Shown here piece by piece: positions 37,964-48,940 of a stretch of 64,000 bases of DNA (positions are counted from its first letter, which is position 1; every line of letters begins with the position of its first letter). Source of the DNA: Camarhynchus parvulus. Its lineage: Eukaryota > Chordata > Aves > Passeriformes > Thraupidae. The stretch covers positions 12,528,501 through 12,592,500 of the forward strand of contig NC_044581.1 in the NCBI RefSeq assembly GCF_901933205.1, in the 5' to 3' direction. Made by a program: the position numbers and the translations under genes. The notes beneath the pieces were generated by a model. It did no database searches. It was not told the origin of the DNA and was given only the letters and a program-made list of their open reading frames with translations.

Positions 37964-38529
37964 CTTACATAGGAGAGGGCCCTGTTCCCTGTTTGCAGCT
38001 AAAATTAGGAAAGTGGTAAAAACCTGACACTGTGGATGTGTAACTTTCAAAATATGAAGCCTAAGGTTTTGAAAAGGCCTGAATTTACTTGCTGGGAATT
38101 TATTTCCACTGAAAGTGAAGAGAAGCTTGGCATTTAGCTTCCCTAAATTCATTGGGAAACCCCAGCCTACATGCCTGTTAGATATGCTGGACACCTCTGG
38201 AGCATTTCACAAACTAAAAGCAGAATCATTGATGTAATCGAAACTTCCTGAAGTTTTAGCTGGACTGCGGTATCAGGACTGCTCAGCTGTTGGTTATTAA
38301 TGATCACACAGCAAAGAGAAGGCTCATACAAATGTTATGTCTTATTGCTATTGATTGCTTGTAAGGGTATTACTTGACCAGAGTATGGTGAAATTGATTA
38401 ACTTTATTAATTATTTATTGCGTAGTAACTAGATATTTAATGTATCTGTACAGCTATTGTGTCTCCTCTGCATTTTGATTAACGTTTTTTTCATGCAGAA
38501 GAACAAACCCGTGCAGTAAAACATCCTTT

Positions 38530-39510
38530 GTGACATGAAATCCAGTGGCTGCGCAATGCCTGCCCCTGGCGAGGCCGGTTCCCCTCGGGAGCTGGACCCT
38601 GTGCGGAGCAGCCACGGCTGCAGCGAGCGGCGGAGCCACCCCGGGGCCACGGCACTTCCAAATCCCGCCGCGGCAGGGGAGCGAGGCCGTTCCGCATCCT
38701 CGGCCGAGGCAGCGGCGCTGTGAGCGGCGGGCAGCAGTGCCGGAGGGGGGCACTCGCTGTGTGCCCCGGCTGGCAGCGCGGGGGAGGCAGCAGTGCCCCG
38801 CTGCGGGGCTGGCGGCATTGCCGTGCCCGTCGCGGCGGCTCTGGGGGCCGAGCCCGGGGCAGGCTGGCACGAACGGCAGCGGCCGCGAACCGGCGGCTTT
38901 GGGGGGCGCTCGGAGAGGAGCCGTGCCCGGCGGGAGGGCCCGAGCCGCCCCTGCCGCCTCCTCCTCCTCCCTCCGCGCCCCCGCTCCGGCCCCCGCCTGG
39001 CCCCGCGGCGCCGCTCGCTTTCTCACAGCTCCCGCTGCTTCCCGTTCCTCCCCCGGCTCCCGTTGCTATGCCCCGCCGGGCCGGCCGCCGGCAGGAATTC
39101 GTGGCCTGTCCAGCTGCTCCCAGCGTGGCCCCGCGCCCCGGCTGTGCCGCCGGGAGCCCCTCCGAGCTGCTCGCCCGAGGCTGGGCACCGCACCAGAGCT
39201 GCGGGCTCCCACATGCTGCAGCGGGCTCCTTTCCCACGGCGCGGCCCCACGGAGCCGTGGTTTTTCTCTCGAGAAGACATGTCAGGACCTGACATTCTGT
39301 TGTTCCCCGAGTGGCGATGGCTCCCGAGAATGGCCATCACTTTGGGATCACATTCCCCCGGGCTCTGCGGGCAGGAACACTCAGCCCTGCCGCCGCCACT
39401 GTGGCCGCCAGAGCCAGCCTCGCAGCACCCACCGTGCCCGGCGGCTGCGAGGCGATGTTCGAACTGCCCCGGTGCTCCGTGCCGTGCCCTGCCCTGCCCT
39501 GCCCTTCCAG
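38530..39510. promoter_or_regulatory. Orphan CpG island about 10 kb upstream of ZNF423
   Basis: Strongly CpG-rich sequence begins sharply near 38530 and fades after about 39500. Frames on both strands stay open for hundreds of codons (the longest, on +, is 38545-39690, beginning with GTG), but they are Ala/Pro/Arg/Gly-rich as expected from GC-rich DNA and show no domain. The most natural reading is a promoter: either an alternative upstream ZNF423 start or a non-coding RNA start. I did not find an exon encoding the alternative ZNF423 N-terminus beginning MHKKR that I recall from mammals, and no strong donor is evident. Confidence 0.45.
39478..39507. repeat. Short CCCTG pentanucleotide repeat
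   Basis: About four consecutive CCCTG-type units (gtgccctgccctgccctgcc) lie at the downstream edge of the CpG island. Confidence 0.75.
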
Positions 39511-39699
39511 CTGGACCCTCATGGCAGTGCCAACCTGGGAAATCCCCTAGTCACCCAGACAGCAGTGGTGGTTGCCCAGAGAAGTGTGCAAGCTTCTGGA
39601 GCAGGAGTTTTTCATCTGCAGCCCTCGTGGATGTCTGTGCCTGCCTCTGAGAAATTCCACTCACCAGGACCCTGGGCATTCGGTGCCTGATTGGAAGAC

Positions 39700-42600
39700 A
39701 CAACAATAGTATTGAGATATGTAGCAAGATAACCAAATAAACAGCAGGGTAAATTTTTAAAGTTGATATTGTTATAAGTATTTTAAGGATTTGCACTGAT
39801 GCATATTAAAATAGGCATTAGGATTTAAAAATAAAACCCTAAAAATAAATGTAAACAAATCCAGTTCTCTTTACACCGTATGGCCTCTCCTATTTGGCCC
39901 AGCTGGCTGTAAGCCTTATTGCTGATAAGACTTATTCCTTTCTATCTACAAAAGGAGTCCTAATAAGAGAAAAATAAACACTGCCAGTCGTAGGATTTAA
40001 ACAGAACATCAATTTGGCTGATAACAGGGAAATATTCTCTGACCCTTCCAAAACCCTCTGGAGAGATGAAACTGAGAGAAGTCTGAAGAAACCCATGCAC
40101 ATTCTATAGAAACTACTTGACAAATCTTACTGAATTTAATAGAGAATGAGATCTTTTCCCTGGGTTTTTGGCATCATAATTCAAGAGCAATGAGATAATT
40201 TTCTATTCAATAATTTCCTGTTCAGTAGTGAAGAGATAACTTTCCTGTGAAGTTTTTTACAGGAATAAAAACTGCATGTTCTCACACTGCCACCTGCTCC
40301 CCACCACAAGCTCATCCACGTTATCACACCAAATCAGAAGAGGGACCATAAATATCTTGGTATTAAGGAACAAATTTTCTTTAAAATGCCTCTTTCAAAA
40401 CTGCCTGCGGGTCTGCCTGTGCAGCTGTGGGGTTTGCTAATCAATAGCACCATGCAGTACGTTGTGTCTTTTTGCGTAATTACAGAATGAAAGCAGGCAC
40501 AGAAAAGAACCAAGTGGAAACTATTAATTTTGTAGAATGGGACTTGATTTGTGTTTCAGTTTTCTTTTCTTCGGTTCAGTGGGAAGGAGCTGGAAGAGGA
40601 GGTGACAGCAGCAGTTCGGCTGCCTGTCCTCAAGCTGCTTGGTTTAATGTGAAGCCGCTGTTTGGACTTTGCTTTTCTGGACCCATGAACAGCTCTGAGG
40701 GTGGAGAGGCAGCATCCCTGGGGCAGGGATGTCAGGCAGGGACAGCCTGAGCTGGAACACATTGTACTGCAGTTGTGAGCACTGGTTTTGTACCACTTGC
40801 CAAAGCGGCCAGTGATGGTTTTCATGGCAGAGATAATCTGGAGGGTGAGAAGGTTTTGGTGCAAAGCATCTTTACCTGGTGCACAATTTTTAAAGACACA
40901 GCAGCAGTAGTAGGTAGCTGGGTAATGCTGTTAGGATTGGAAAAGTGCTCAAGGACCATTACTTTTGTTTGGTTTATGAGGAAACAGGTGTGGAGAGATC
41001 GCTTCTCCCTGTTATTTTACTGCGAAAATACCAGTGGAGTGGAAGCCTTTGGAAACGCATGAATTTTTAGACAAGCTGTGCCCACCCATGTAAAATGCGT
41101 CTAAGAGTCCAGACCCTGGCGTCAGGTTGCTCTGTGACACCCGATAGGAGCCGGTCCAGACTGCTGGTTGTGTTTGGCAGCCTTTGATACCACATTTTGA
41201 GAGTTTCCATGGTGTGGGTGCCACCAGGTCCAGTTCCCGGGGTGAGTTTGCCCCAAGGCCTCACAACACTTCCTAACCCCTGGTGGGACCGGGCTTAATG
41301 GCTGAGAAAATCCACCATCCACCTCGAGAGATGATCCCGGACTAATGTGAATGGGACTTTTTGTCTGCAAGGTGGAAGGAAAAGTGATGTGCCCACTCTT
41401 AGCTATTAATATTGCTAAACCTTTCCTCTGGGTAGAGAAATCTTCTGTCTCTGGAGTGTAATTCTGAACATCTCATAAACATTACACAGATACATGGCAC
41501 AGAAATTTATAATCAAAAAAAGAAACAAGGATGCCTGAATATGTGGGGGACATGAATCACTCCTAATGCTAGAGGTCGATCCATAATACCTTAAACAAGT
41601 ATTCAGAGTCCAAGTGCTAATTATCTGCTAATGGGGTATTTGTTCTCCTTCAGTTATGTAAAAGTACACGGCATTCAACTCAAAGAGTGCACTTAAATGG
41701 CTTTCTACTGGTGGAGAAGGAACAGCTTTGAAGGCTGCTGCCGTGCTTTGCCCTGGAGCCCCTGGAGCCCCTTGCTGAGCTCCTGGTGCTGCCCTTGCTG
41801 TGCCTCTCCTCTCTTCCAGCTTTGTCATTCCAACTACTTTCGTTCCCCGAATCTCAACATTATCCTAGTCAGCAATGCTGGCAAAGATGTGAATAAAATT
41901 ATAAATGCTATATCGTGGCTTTTGCCACCGCTGCTGGCCAGAGAGCAGTGAGGATGCCTGTTGAGTACAAGGGGAGCTTCCACCCGAGTAACAAAGCCCG
42001 GTAAAGTGAATGAGCTCTTTGATCGCAACCCTGGGAAGAAAGGGTCTCAGTGGGCACAGTGAACTACTCTCACGGGGAAAGAGATGCAGTGACCCATCCT
42101 CATTGCAGAAATGCCTTGTCGGAGCTTGCAGAGCTGAGCTGACATCAAGGAGAGGGTGAGGGACAGGGGCCGTGCTGGAGCCAGCAGCTGGCGAACCCAT
42201 AACACACCTTCACTGGCCAGCTCACCCCAGAGCCACCGAGCACCTTCCTACACCAGGGCTTCACCCACTTATAACTAATTCAAATGAATAATGTATTTAA
42301 TGTATTTTTAATTCTTTATGTCCTTTGAGCAGCAGCACAGACTCACGACCAACAGGAATGAAAAGAACACAGAATATGTGGATCACAGAGAGAGACTTTT
42401 CTCTGAGCTGTGATAAAAATATGGAAACTTTATACTTTCTTATACTAAACATCATAAGTTAGTAAGTAACATTATCGCTAAGTTATCATTACAGAAATAT
42501 TCAAAAGGCAGATGCAGAGCCTGGAAAATTCTTTGTGCTAAAGGTGTTTTTGTCAGGAAGTTCAGATCCTCTGCCTGACTCCCTCACCTAATTGGAACAG

Positions 42601-45600
42601 AGGCCAAAATGAATAAAAGCTTTGCTTGGTCAACTATGGAATACTTGCTTGTATTTGTAGGGCATTGCATGGATCTGTGTCTTTAGCACTATTATGAGTA
42701 ATGACTTTTACTGTAACTACGGAGAGGGGTGAGTATATGATTCATCTACAGATGGGTATTTTGTGATATTTGAGCTAAATTCAGCTCCAGTGTACAATAG
42801 TATTTTTAAAAAAAACGTCACTAACTGCACCACTTACTCTATCTTGATTTAAGACTATTGTAACGTCTTTAAATAAAAAAATTAAAATTGATAGAAGTAA
42901 GAGCCATACACAAGTGAAAAGGAGTTTGAAATTGCTGTGCTTATTAGAGATGTATGAATACTAATATTGGTGCACATGGTATGTGCACATGAAACAGGTT
43001 CCTAATCTTGTTCGTACCAAACTGTGTTTCACAGTGAAATTTCCCCTTCCATTTTCAATGCCCTTGATAACCTCTCAATCCCTTTTCACTGTAACTTCCC
43101 AAAGTTAAACTCAGGTGCCCTGCCTGCAGGCACCTTTCCTTTCCGTGTACATCCTCCCTCTGCTGCTCTGTAGCCCAAATATAAGGCTATGTCAGTCCTT
43201 GCTTATGACTAAAATGTGCGATGCCAGTTATTTATTTATGTAAAGTGTTTGCAGGCTTTAACTCAAGAGCACCATAGAAACTGGGCTGGTATTGTAGTCG
43301 GGGCTTTTATTCAGGTTGTCTGATGTGCTGTGGATGCTGCCTGCCTTTGTGTGCTCCAGCCCCGTGTTTATCCCGATGCTGCCTTTGTGTTCCCTATTTG
43401 ACATATTTTACTGTAAATAAAGAGAGACACTGTCTTGCAGCTGTATCCACTGTGACATTTGACTCTCTGCTGAATGATTGCATTGTGCTGTGTGCTTTGA
43501 AAACATTATCTCTTTTAGGAAATAATCTAGTCCTTTAATAGTTTCCTGCATGTGCCTGTATTCCTTAACACATCCAGAGAGCTCAGGTGTTCACTCACCT
43601 CTGTCAAACCTCAGCCACTGCAGCTCCTGCTGTGCTGAGGGCTCGTGAGGGTACAAGTGCCTTGGATACCAGGTCTTGGCACTGCTCAGTTCCCATTTTG
43701 CCTGGTCTTTTTAGCTGCACCTTCTGATCAGATTGTGCAGTATGGCTTTTTCTGGGGCATGAGCCTATTGCCACATTTTGTAGATATTATGCAGCATCTC
43801 TTAATTAGGTCTATTCATATAATATATTCTTTATTATAGGTTGACTCTTACTGGCTGCTATACAATTACGGTGATCTTCCCTCTGCTGCCTGCTAATGGG
43901 TGATCACCCTCTCAGTCTTTTTATGTGTTGAAGGTACTCCTCTTTTTGACTTTGGAAAGTTTAAATCCTTACTGAGGCTGGCTTTCTCAAAGCAGGCCTG
44001 ATTCACTGGGTGCTTAACTCCCATAGTCCTTGTTTAACATCCCTTTTATGAAGATTGTATTTTTGTCTTTACACAATGGTGTCATTTTTATAGAACTTGT
44101 AATTGCAAACTGATACTGAAACACTTTCAAAATAATTCTCTATATTTAGAAATGTATAGGGGTTTGCTCTAAGTATGGAATGCAAATAAATCTATAACTG
44201 TAGAGAGGCTGGTAGTCCTGCCTGCATTTTCCAGAGGAAGGCCAATCAGTTTCCTATAGGGCTGACAGGGTAGGACTATCTCAGATGTCACTATTGTTAT
44301 GGATAGCATCTTCCTGAAAGTCATCAAACTTTAAAAATGGTGTTCACTGTGCATGCACGTGGCAGAAGAGAGCAAAGCAAAATGAAATCAACATCTTGAG
44401 TTAGCTGGCGTGAAAAGCAAGTGTATGGTTCCCCAGAAAAGGAGAGCATTGAAACCAGCACTGGTGTCTTTGAGGAGCAGCATGGCAGTGAGTGGAGGGC
44501 AGGGACCACCATGTCCCCATAGATCAGGGCTCCGTGCCTCCCTGGCAGCCTCATGGGGCTCGGATGGTGAATCTGATGGAGGAGGTGGCGGATGCCTCCA
44601 CCAGCAAATCCTGTTTTCAGACAAGCCATGCTGAGCTCGGGGGGCTCCTCTGCATCTCAGGACTAGTTCCCTCTCACCAGCAGCTGCCTTGTGTATAGTA
44701 TAGGATCTGTGTCATGCATAATATAGAACAATGACATTCCCAAAAGGGGTTACAAGCAGAGAATCCGGCATCCAAATTGTCCCAGCGACCTGATGAGACA
44801 TGGACGTCATTCGGAGCTGCGGGAGGGCTCTTGGTTCTCTCCCGGAGAGAACAGCTCTGCACTCTGGCAGTCTCAGCTTTGTGCTTTTATTAAAATTCCC
44901 CAGAATAAAAAGAAAAAGCATCTGTGAGGGAACAAGATTGATAAGAGATTCAAAATATATTTTTATTGCATTCTGAAATTACCATAATTAAATTAAATTA
45001 TTAAATGTATTTTTATTAAATTAGCACACTTGCCTTAAATATTTTAATAAAGCCTGTGAAGTCTTCCCTTGTTATTAGAGCTCTTGGAATGTATCTATTT
45101 TAATGACAATATGAGTTTAAGTTCTGGTGTTGGGAAGAGACCCTGGATGGGTTAACTCTGCATTTCTCTGGGGGGCCCAGCAGGGTTATGGGGTTTCTTT
45201 GCTCAAGAGTGGCTGCGGGACCACATAAACTCCATGTACATATATCTGGAGGAGATGCACAAATGATGTGTTGTGACAATAGAGCAGCAAAGCATTTAGG
45301 CACATGTTGGAAAACTCTGTGGAGCAGGGCCTGGAGGAAATCTGTGTATTGCTGGGTTTGAAGATAATAGAGAGGGATGAATTGATAATTATATATGTGT
45401 GTGCTACATTTAAAGACAGATAATTTTTTTCTGTCAAACCTACCTTCCCACTTTCTTTATCACTGGCTATAAACTGAGTATTTCTCAACAGATACCACCA
45501 TGGAAGGCACTGGTTTTAAGGGTGTTTTAAGCTGCTGTTTTTAGCAACAACTATAGGAGTGAAGTTGAACTACTTTCATGGGAGGGGCTGGGGATGCTCA

Positions 45601-47260
45601 GACCAGGGCTCCTCACCTTGCTCTGAAATGCATAGGGCCCTGCAAATAACCTTCTCACTGGCTCTCTGGCAACAGAAAAGGCAATAAACAAATTAAAATG
45701 AAAATTTGTAGATTTCCTGATGAATTTAAAAAATGGAGAAAAGTTGTTTTTAGAAAATGTAGAAAATGTGGGAACAGAGGGCTGGATGGCAAAGGGGCTT
45801 GGGGTGGCAATGGGGCTTGGGAATTACTTGCCAAGTGGAATGTGTAAAACTAAGATTGAAATCCCCTCTTTGCTTGATTGCATGGGGATTTGAATTTGGG
45901 TCTCTGAACTCCTCTGAGAGTGCCCAACCGCCAGCACATTCTGGGATGAGAATCTGTCCTGCTGAAGCTGTTCTGCTTTGTAAGAATAATTAAATATTCA
46001 TTGGGCCAGTGAGAGAACAGAAACAAGTTGATAGCCTGGGGATTAAGCCTCTCCAATAAGACAAGGATACAGAAGTAATTCAGTTCCTGATCCAACTCTG
46101 ATGCTGAATGGATATGAATCTAGGGTCACACTGACCAAATTTACCAGGATTCTGTGTTTTTCACCATATATGTATCACAACATTTTTTCTCCTTGTCGAC
46201 TTTCCTTATTTCTTTACAGAAACTGCTACCACAGTGGTTTTTATAGTGGTGAATCTGTGTCAACTAGAGTTATCCCCACTTTTATTGGAATCAGAATTGG
46301 GGCCATGGGCTCTTTAGCATCCTTGTTCCAGGATGCTTTTTTGAACCCCCAATTTGCTACTTAGTGCAGTGGGGTGGAGGAAGTATACCTTGATTATAGG
46401 GCCATTACAGGAAACATTTTTTACTGTATGTCCAGTCTGTGGTGGTAATCTGGAATCACACAGTAGGAGGGAACTGTAAACATTTAATGTGACATTAATA
46501 AACCAAATAGTTTCTGTCAAATCTTAAGAAAACAGAAAATCAGCACTAAACATCTATTCAAATGTGATGCTGCGCTAAGGAAAATTTTTACAGTTCTATA
46601 CTGAACTCACCTGATTAAATGACAAACTCATTCCTGAGTTGCTTGGGGTTTTTTTTGGTGTGGGGGAAAAAGAAAAAAGGAAGATATTTTCCAGATGGAG
46701 CTCGCTAGCAAGAAAGCAGCGCCTATACCCAGCCCCCTGCACCCCCGTTTGATGCAAGCCCGCAGGCTGGGCAGAGCGCTGTGTCCCCTCCGCTGCCCTG
46801 GGGCCTGGCTTCAGCACCTTCCTCTGACACGGCTACTTGCACAGGATCTTAGCAAAACCCATTCCTTTCATTCGGGACACCTTCCCTTTTGATGTCCAGA
46901 TACACGGCTGGACTCTCGTGATGGCCCATCACATGCCTGGGTGAGGATGCTTGGAAACAATTCCTAACTCGCTGCTTGGGGCACAGTAAATGAACTGCTG
47001 GATGCACCTCGTTCTTACACAGCAGTAAAGGCTCCGTGAAACGAACAAACCCTGTCTAAATGGGAGAGGAAATTGATGGAGTGTTTATTTTGAGTAATTT
47101 CATTCATAACGTGGCACCAAGTGCTCCGTGAGATGACAAGTTCAGATTTTTCTAGAAGCTGCCTTCCCAGTGGGCAGCTCCAGGTCCTGCTAAATTTAAC
47201 ACCTCGGGAGAGGCAGAGTAAAGTAACTTTCCCTCCCAGCTCTGCGCAAACAGGCAGCGG
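39700..47260. other. Non-coding stretch upstream of ZNF423
   Basis: No recognised gene in about 7.5 kb. The DNA is AT-leaning, with AT-rich blocks at 43.77-43.86 kb and 44.94-45.05 kb. One exact 8-bp inverted repeat, GTGCACAT-GGT-ATGTGCAC, lies at 42970-42988. Scattered open frames are short and unrecognised. Confidence 0.45.
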
Positions 47261-47264
47261 AGGG

Positions 47265-47299
47265 GTGTGTGTGTATGTGTGTGTGTGTGCGTGTGTGTT
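47265..47299. repeat. (TG)n microsatellite
   Basis: About 35 bases of GT dinucleotides, interrupted by single A and C substitutions, lie at the upstream edge of the ZNF423 CpG island. It is likely polymorphic. Confidence 0.95.
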
Positions 47300-47950
47300 A
47301 GTTAAAAACCGCCCGCGACTTTCCCCGCGGCCGCTGAGCCCTTCGCGCTCGGGGGGGATTTCAGTGCCCCCGCCCCGGTGCAGATCAAGGGCGGCGCGGC
47401 CGGGCCCGTGTGCGGGGGCTGCGCTCTGCGGGCCGGGCCGCGGGCTCAGCGCCGGCCGGGCCGGGCCGGACCGGACCCGACGGGGCGGGGGGAGGGGGGG
47501 CGGCGGCTCCGCGCGGCCGCGAGTCCGGTCCGCGGCGGCGGTCCGCGTTTTGCGGGCGGCCGCTGTATTTCCCGGGCCGTCCATGGCTCGGTGCTGTTGG
47601 CTCTCTCTCCGTCTGATCGGCGCAGGCTGCGCGGGGCTCCCTACGGGATCAGAGCGCTCCCCCGCCGGGACTCCACTCCTCACATCCTCCTGCTGGGACT
47701 CAGCTACATTTCCAGCCAAGCCTGGCTTTATTATGTGTGTCTGCACTGCAGCCCCAGCAGCAAGATCAGGAGGAGGAAAAGGAGCCAGGACAAAGAAAAG
47801 AGAGGGAGGCTGGCGAGAGCTAAAGAAAATAAAAACCCAGGGCAGCAGCGGCAGCAGCGGCAGCAATGAAGGCAGGAGCGGTGCCACCTTCCAGCGAATA
47901 ACCCATGGAGGCAGCTAGCGGCCCCGGCATCGATGCAAAGAAGCACTTAC

Positions 47951-48356
47951 CTTGTTCCGCGAAGTGCGTGCGTGCAGGGGAAGGCGGCGGCGAGCGCGGC
48001 CGGCCGCGGGGAGCCCACCCGCCCGCCCGCCCAGCTCCAGCTCCGCGCCGCGCACGACCGGCCGCGCCGCGCCGGGGACACGGGGCGGCCGCCCCTCGGC
48101 CCCCGCCGCCAGCATAAAAAAGGACTCGTCGCCCTCCCCGGTCAGCGGCGGGGGCGAGGAAGGGAGAGGCAGCCGGGGGCGAGCGGGCAGAGAGGGAGGG
48201 AGGGGGCCGAGCGCGGCCGAGGGAGGATTTAGGAAAATCGCAACAAGGTCGCACTCCCGGAGCGCCCCGGATTGCCGGGGCCGGAGCTCCTCGTGGGTTT
48301 AGACACTGAGTTCTCGCCGCGCGCCCTCCCCCACCCCATAGCCAGGGACCCCGCAC
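47951..48356 (-). ncRNA. Candidate first exon of a divergent antisense transcript
   Basis: On the minus strand, GCGGAACAAG is followed by gtaagtgctt, a consensus vertebrate donor; the exon's last base is 47951 and the intron starts at 47950. It lies about 950 bp upstream of the ZNF423 start codon and points away from it, the usual arrangement of a promoter-divergent RNA. The upstream limit given is a guess within the CpG island. The minus-strand frame across it is Ala/Gly/Arg/Pro-rich and unrecognised, so a non-coding product is more likely. It does not encode the start of CNEP1R1 as I remember it. Confidence 0.4.
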
Positions 48357-48368
48357 AGGGCTCGCTGC

Positions 48369-48388
48369 TTTTTTTTTTTTTTTTTTTT
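48369..48388. repeat. T20 homopolymer in the ZNF423 leader
   Basis: Twenty T in a row, followed after a short spacer (ctccttt) by A7. It lies within the CpG island about 510 bp before the start codon. Exact length may be affected by sequencing. Confidence 0.9.
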
Positions 48389-48579
48389 CTCCTTTAAAAA
48401 AAATTTATTATTCCGAAAGTGCGAGCCGGACTGAGCCGCAGGGCGCCTGCAAACTTTAAAGAGAACAAAAAGGCGGGTGGGGGCGCGGGCCGGGCTCCCT
48501 TTGCGTCGGTAGAATTTGCACATCCAAGGGGGGGGGAGGGAAGGAGGGAACAAAAAAACCCCAAAAGAACAAAAAAACT

Positions 48580-48674
48580 AAAAAAAAAAAAAAAGAAGGA
48601 AAAAATATTGCAACTGTTGCGCCCGCGATTTTTCTTCTTTTTTCTTTCTTTCCTTTTTTTTTTTTTTTTTTTTT
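48580..48674. repeat. A15 and T21 homopolymers in the ZNF423 leader
   Basis: A15 at 48580-48594, in an A-rich context, is followed by T21 at 48654-48674, in a T/C-rich context. The two runs are complementary and 59 bases apart, so transcribed RNA could fold between them. Long dA:dT runs are also known to exclude nucleosomes. Confidence 0.9.
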
Positions 48675-48900
48675 CCCCGGGGGAAGGTGCCCGAGGGGGT
48701 GGAAAGAGGAGTTGAACTTGCCGCATTGCAACAGGCGAAAGAAGTGAGAAAATCAAATAATCGATCCCGCTGCTGCCGCTTCGCCTCGCAAAGTTTGGAG
48801 GTGCGGGGGGCGGGGGGGCGAGAGAGAAGGCAGGGAGAGGAAGAGAAGGAAGGGACAGGAGGAAGACGAGGAGGAGGAGGACGAGCCACGACGCCCGGAC

Positions 48901-48940
48901 ATGTCCAGGAGGAAGCAAGCCAAGCCCCGCTCGGTGAAAG
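48901..48940 (+). CDS. ZNF423: ZNF423, first coding exon (partial gene)
   Basis: ZNF423 is a nuclear protein with about 30 C2H2 zinc fingers. It partners EBF factors, BMP-activated SMADs and retinoid receptors, and acts in adipocyte, olfactory and cerebellar development. The exon encodes MSRRKQAKPRSVK plus the first base of the next codon, then the donor gtaagg, a phase-1 junction. That peptide matches the ZNF423 N-terminus I recall; the paralogue ZNF521 has SLK instead of SVK, and FOG and SALL proteins diverge after RRKQ. The final G would give the expected Val if the next exon begins with T. MSRRKQ(A/S)xP is the NuRD-recruiting motif, which binds RBBP4/7, shared by FOG1/2, SALL and ZNF521. 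The start context has G at -3. All zinc-finger exons lie beyond the right edge of the window. Confidence 0.9.

Larger units (their letters stand above)
24091..38500. other. Long non-coding stretch with simple repeats
   Basis: About 14 kb without a recognised gene. It contains a tandem duplication of GG(A)TGG(C/T)CAGAGTGGGGAGCA near 31307-31355, a 17-base T run near 30605-30621, an (AAT)-rich patch near 29565-29606, and a TTAA-repeat near 33216. Overlapping frames on both strands at 31709-32324 are the longest here; I do not recognise either product. Confidence 0.45.

Noticed and set aside
38545..39690. Plus-strand open frame of 381 codons
   Set aside because: It starts at GTG, lies in a CpG island where all frames tend to be open, is rich in Ala/Pro/Arg, and overlaps equally open frames on the other strand.
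47583..47918. Plus-strand ATG frame beginning MARCCWLSLRL in the ZNF423 island
   Set aside because: It has a reasonable ATG context but no recognised protein and no donor at its end; composition looks like island sequence. It could at most be part of an upstream leader.
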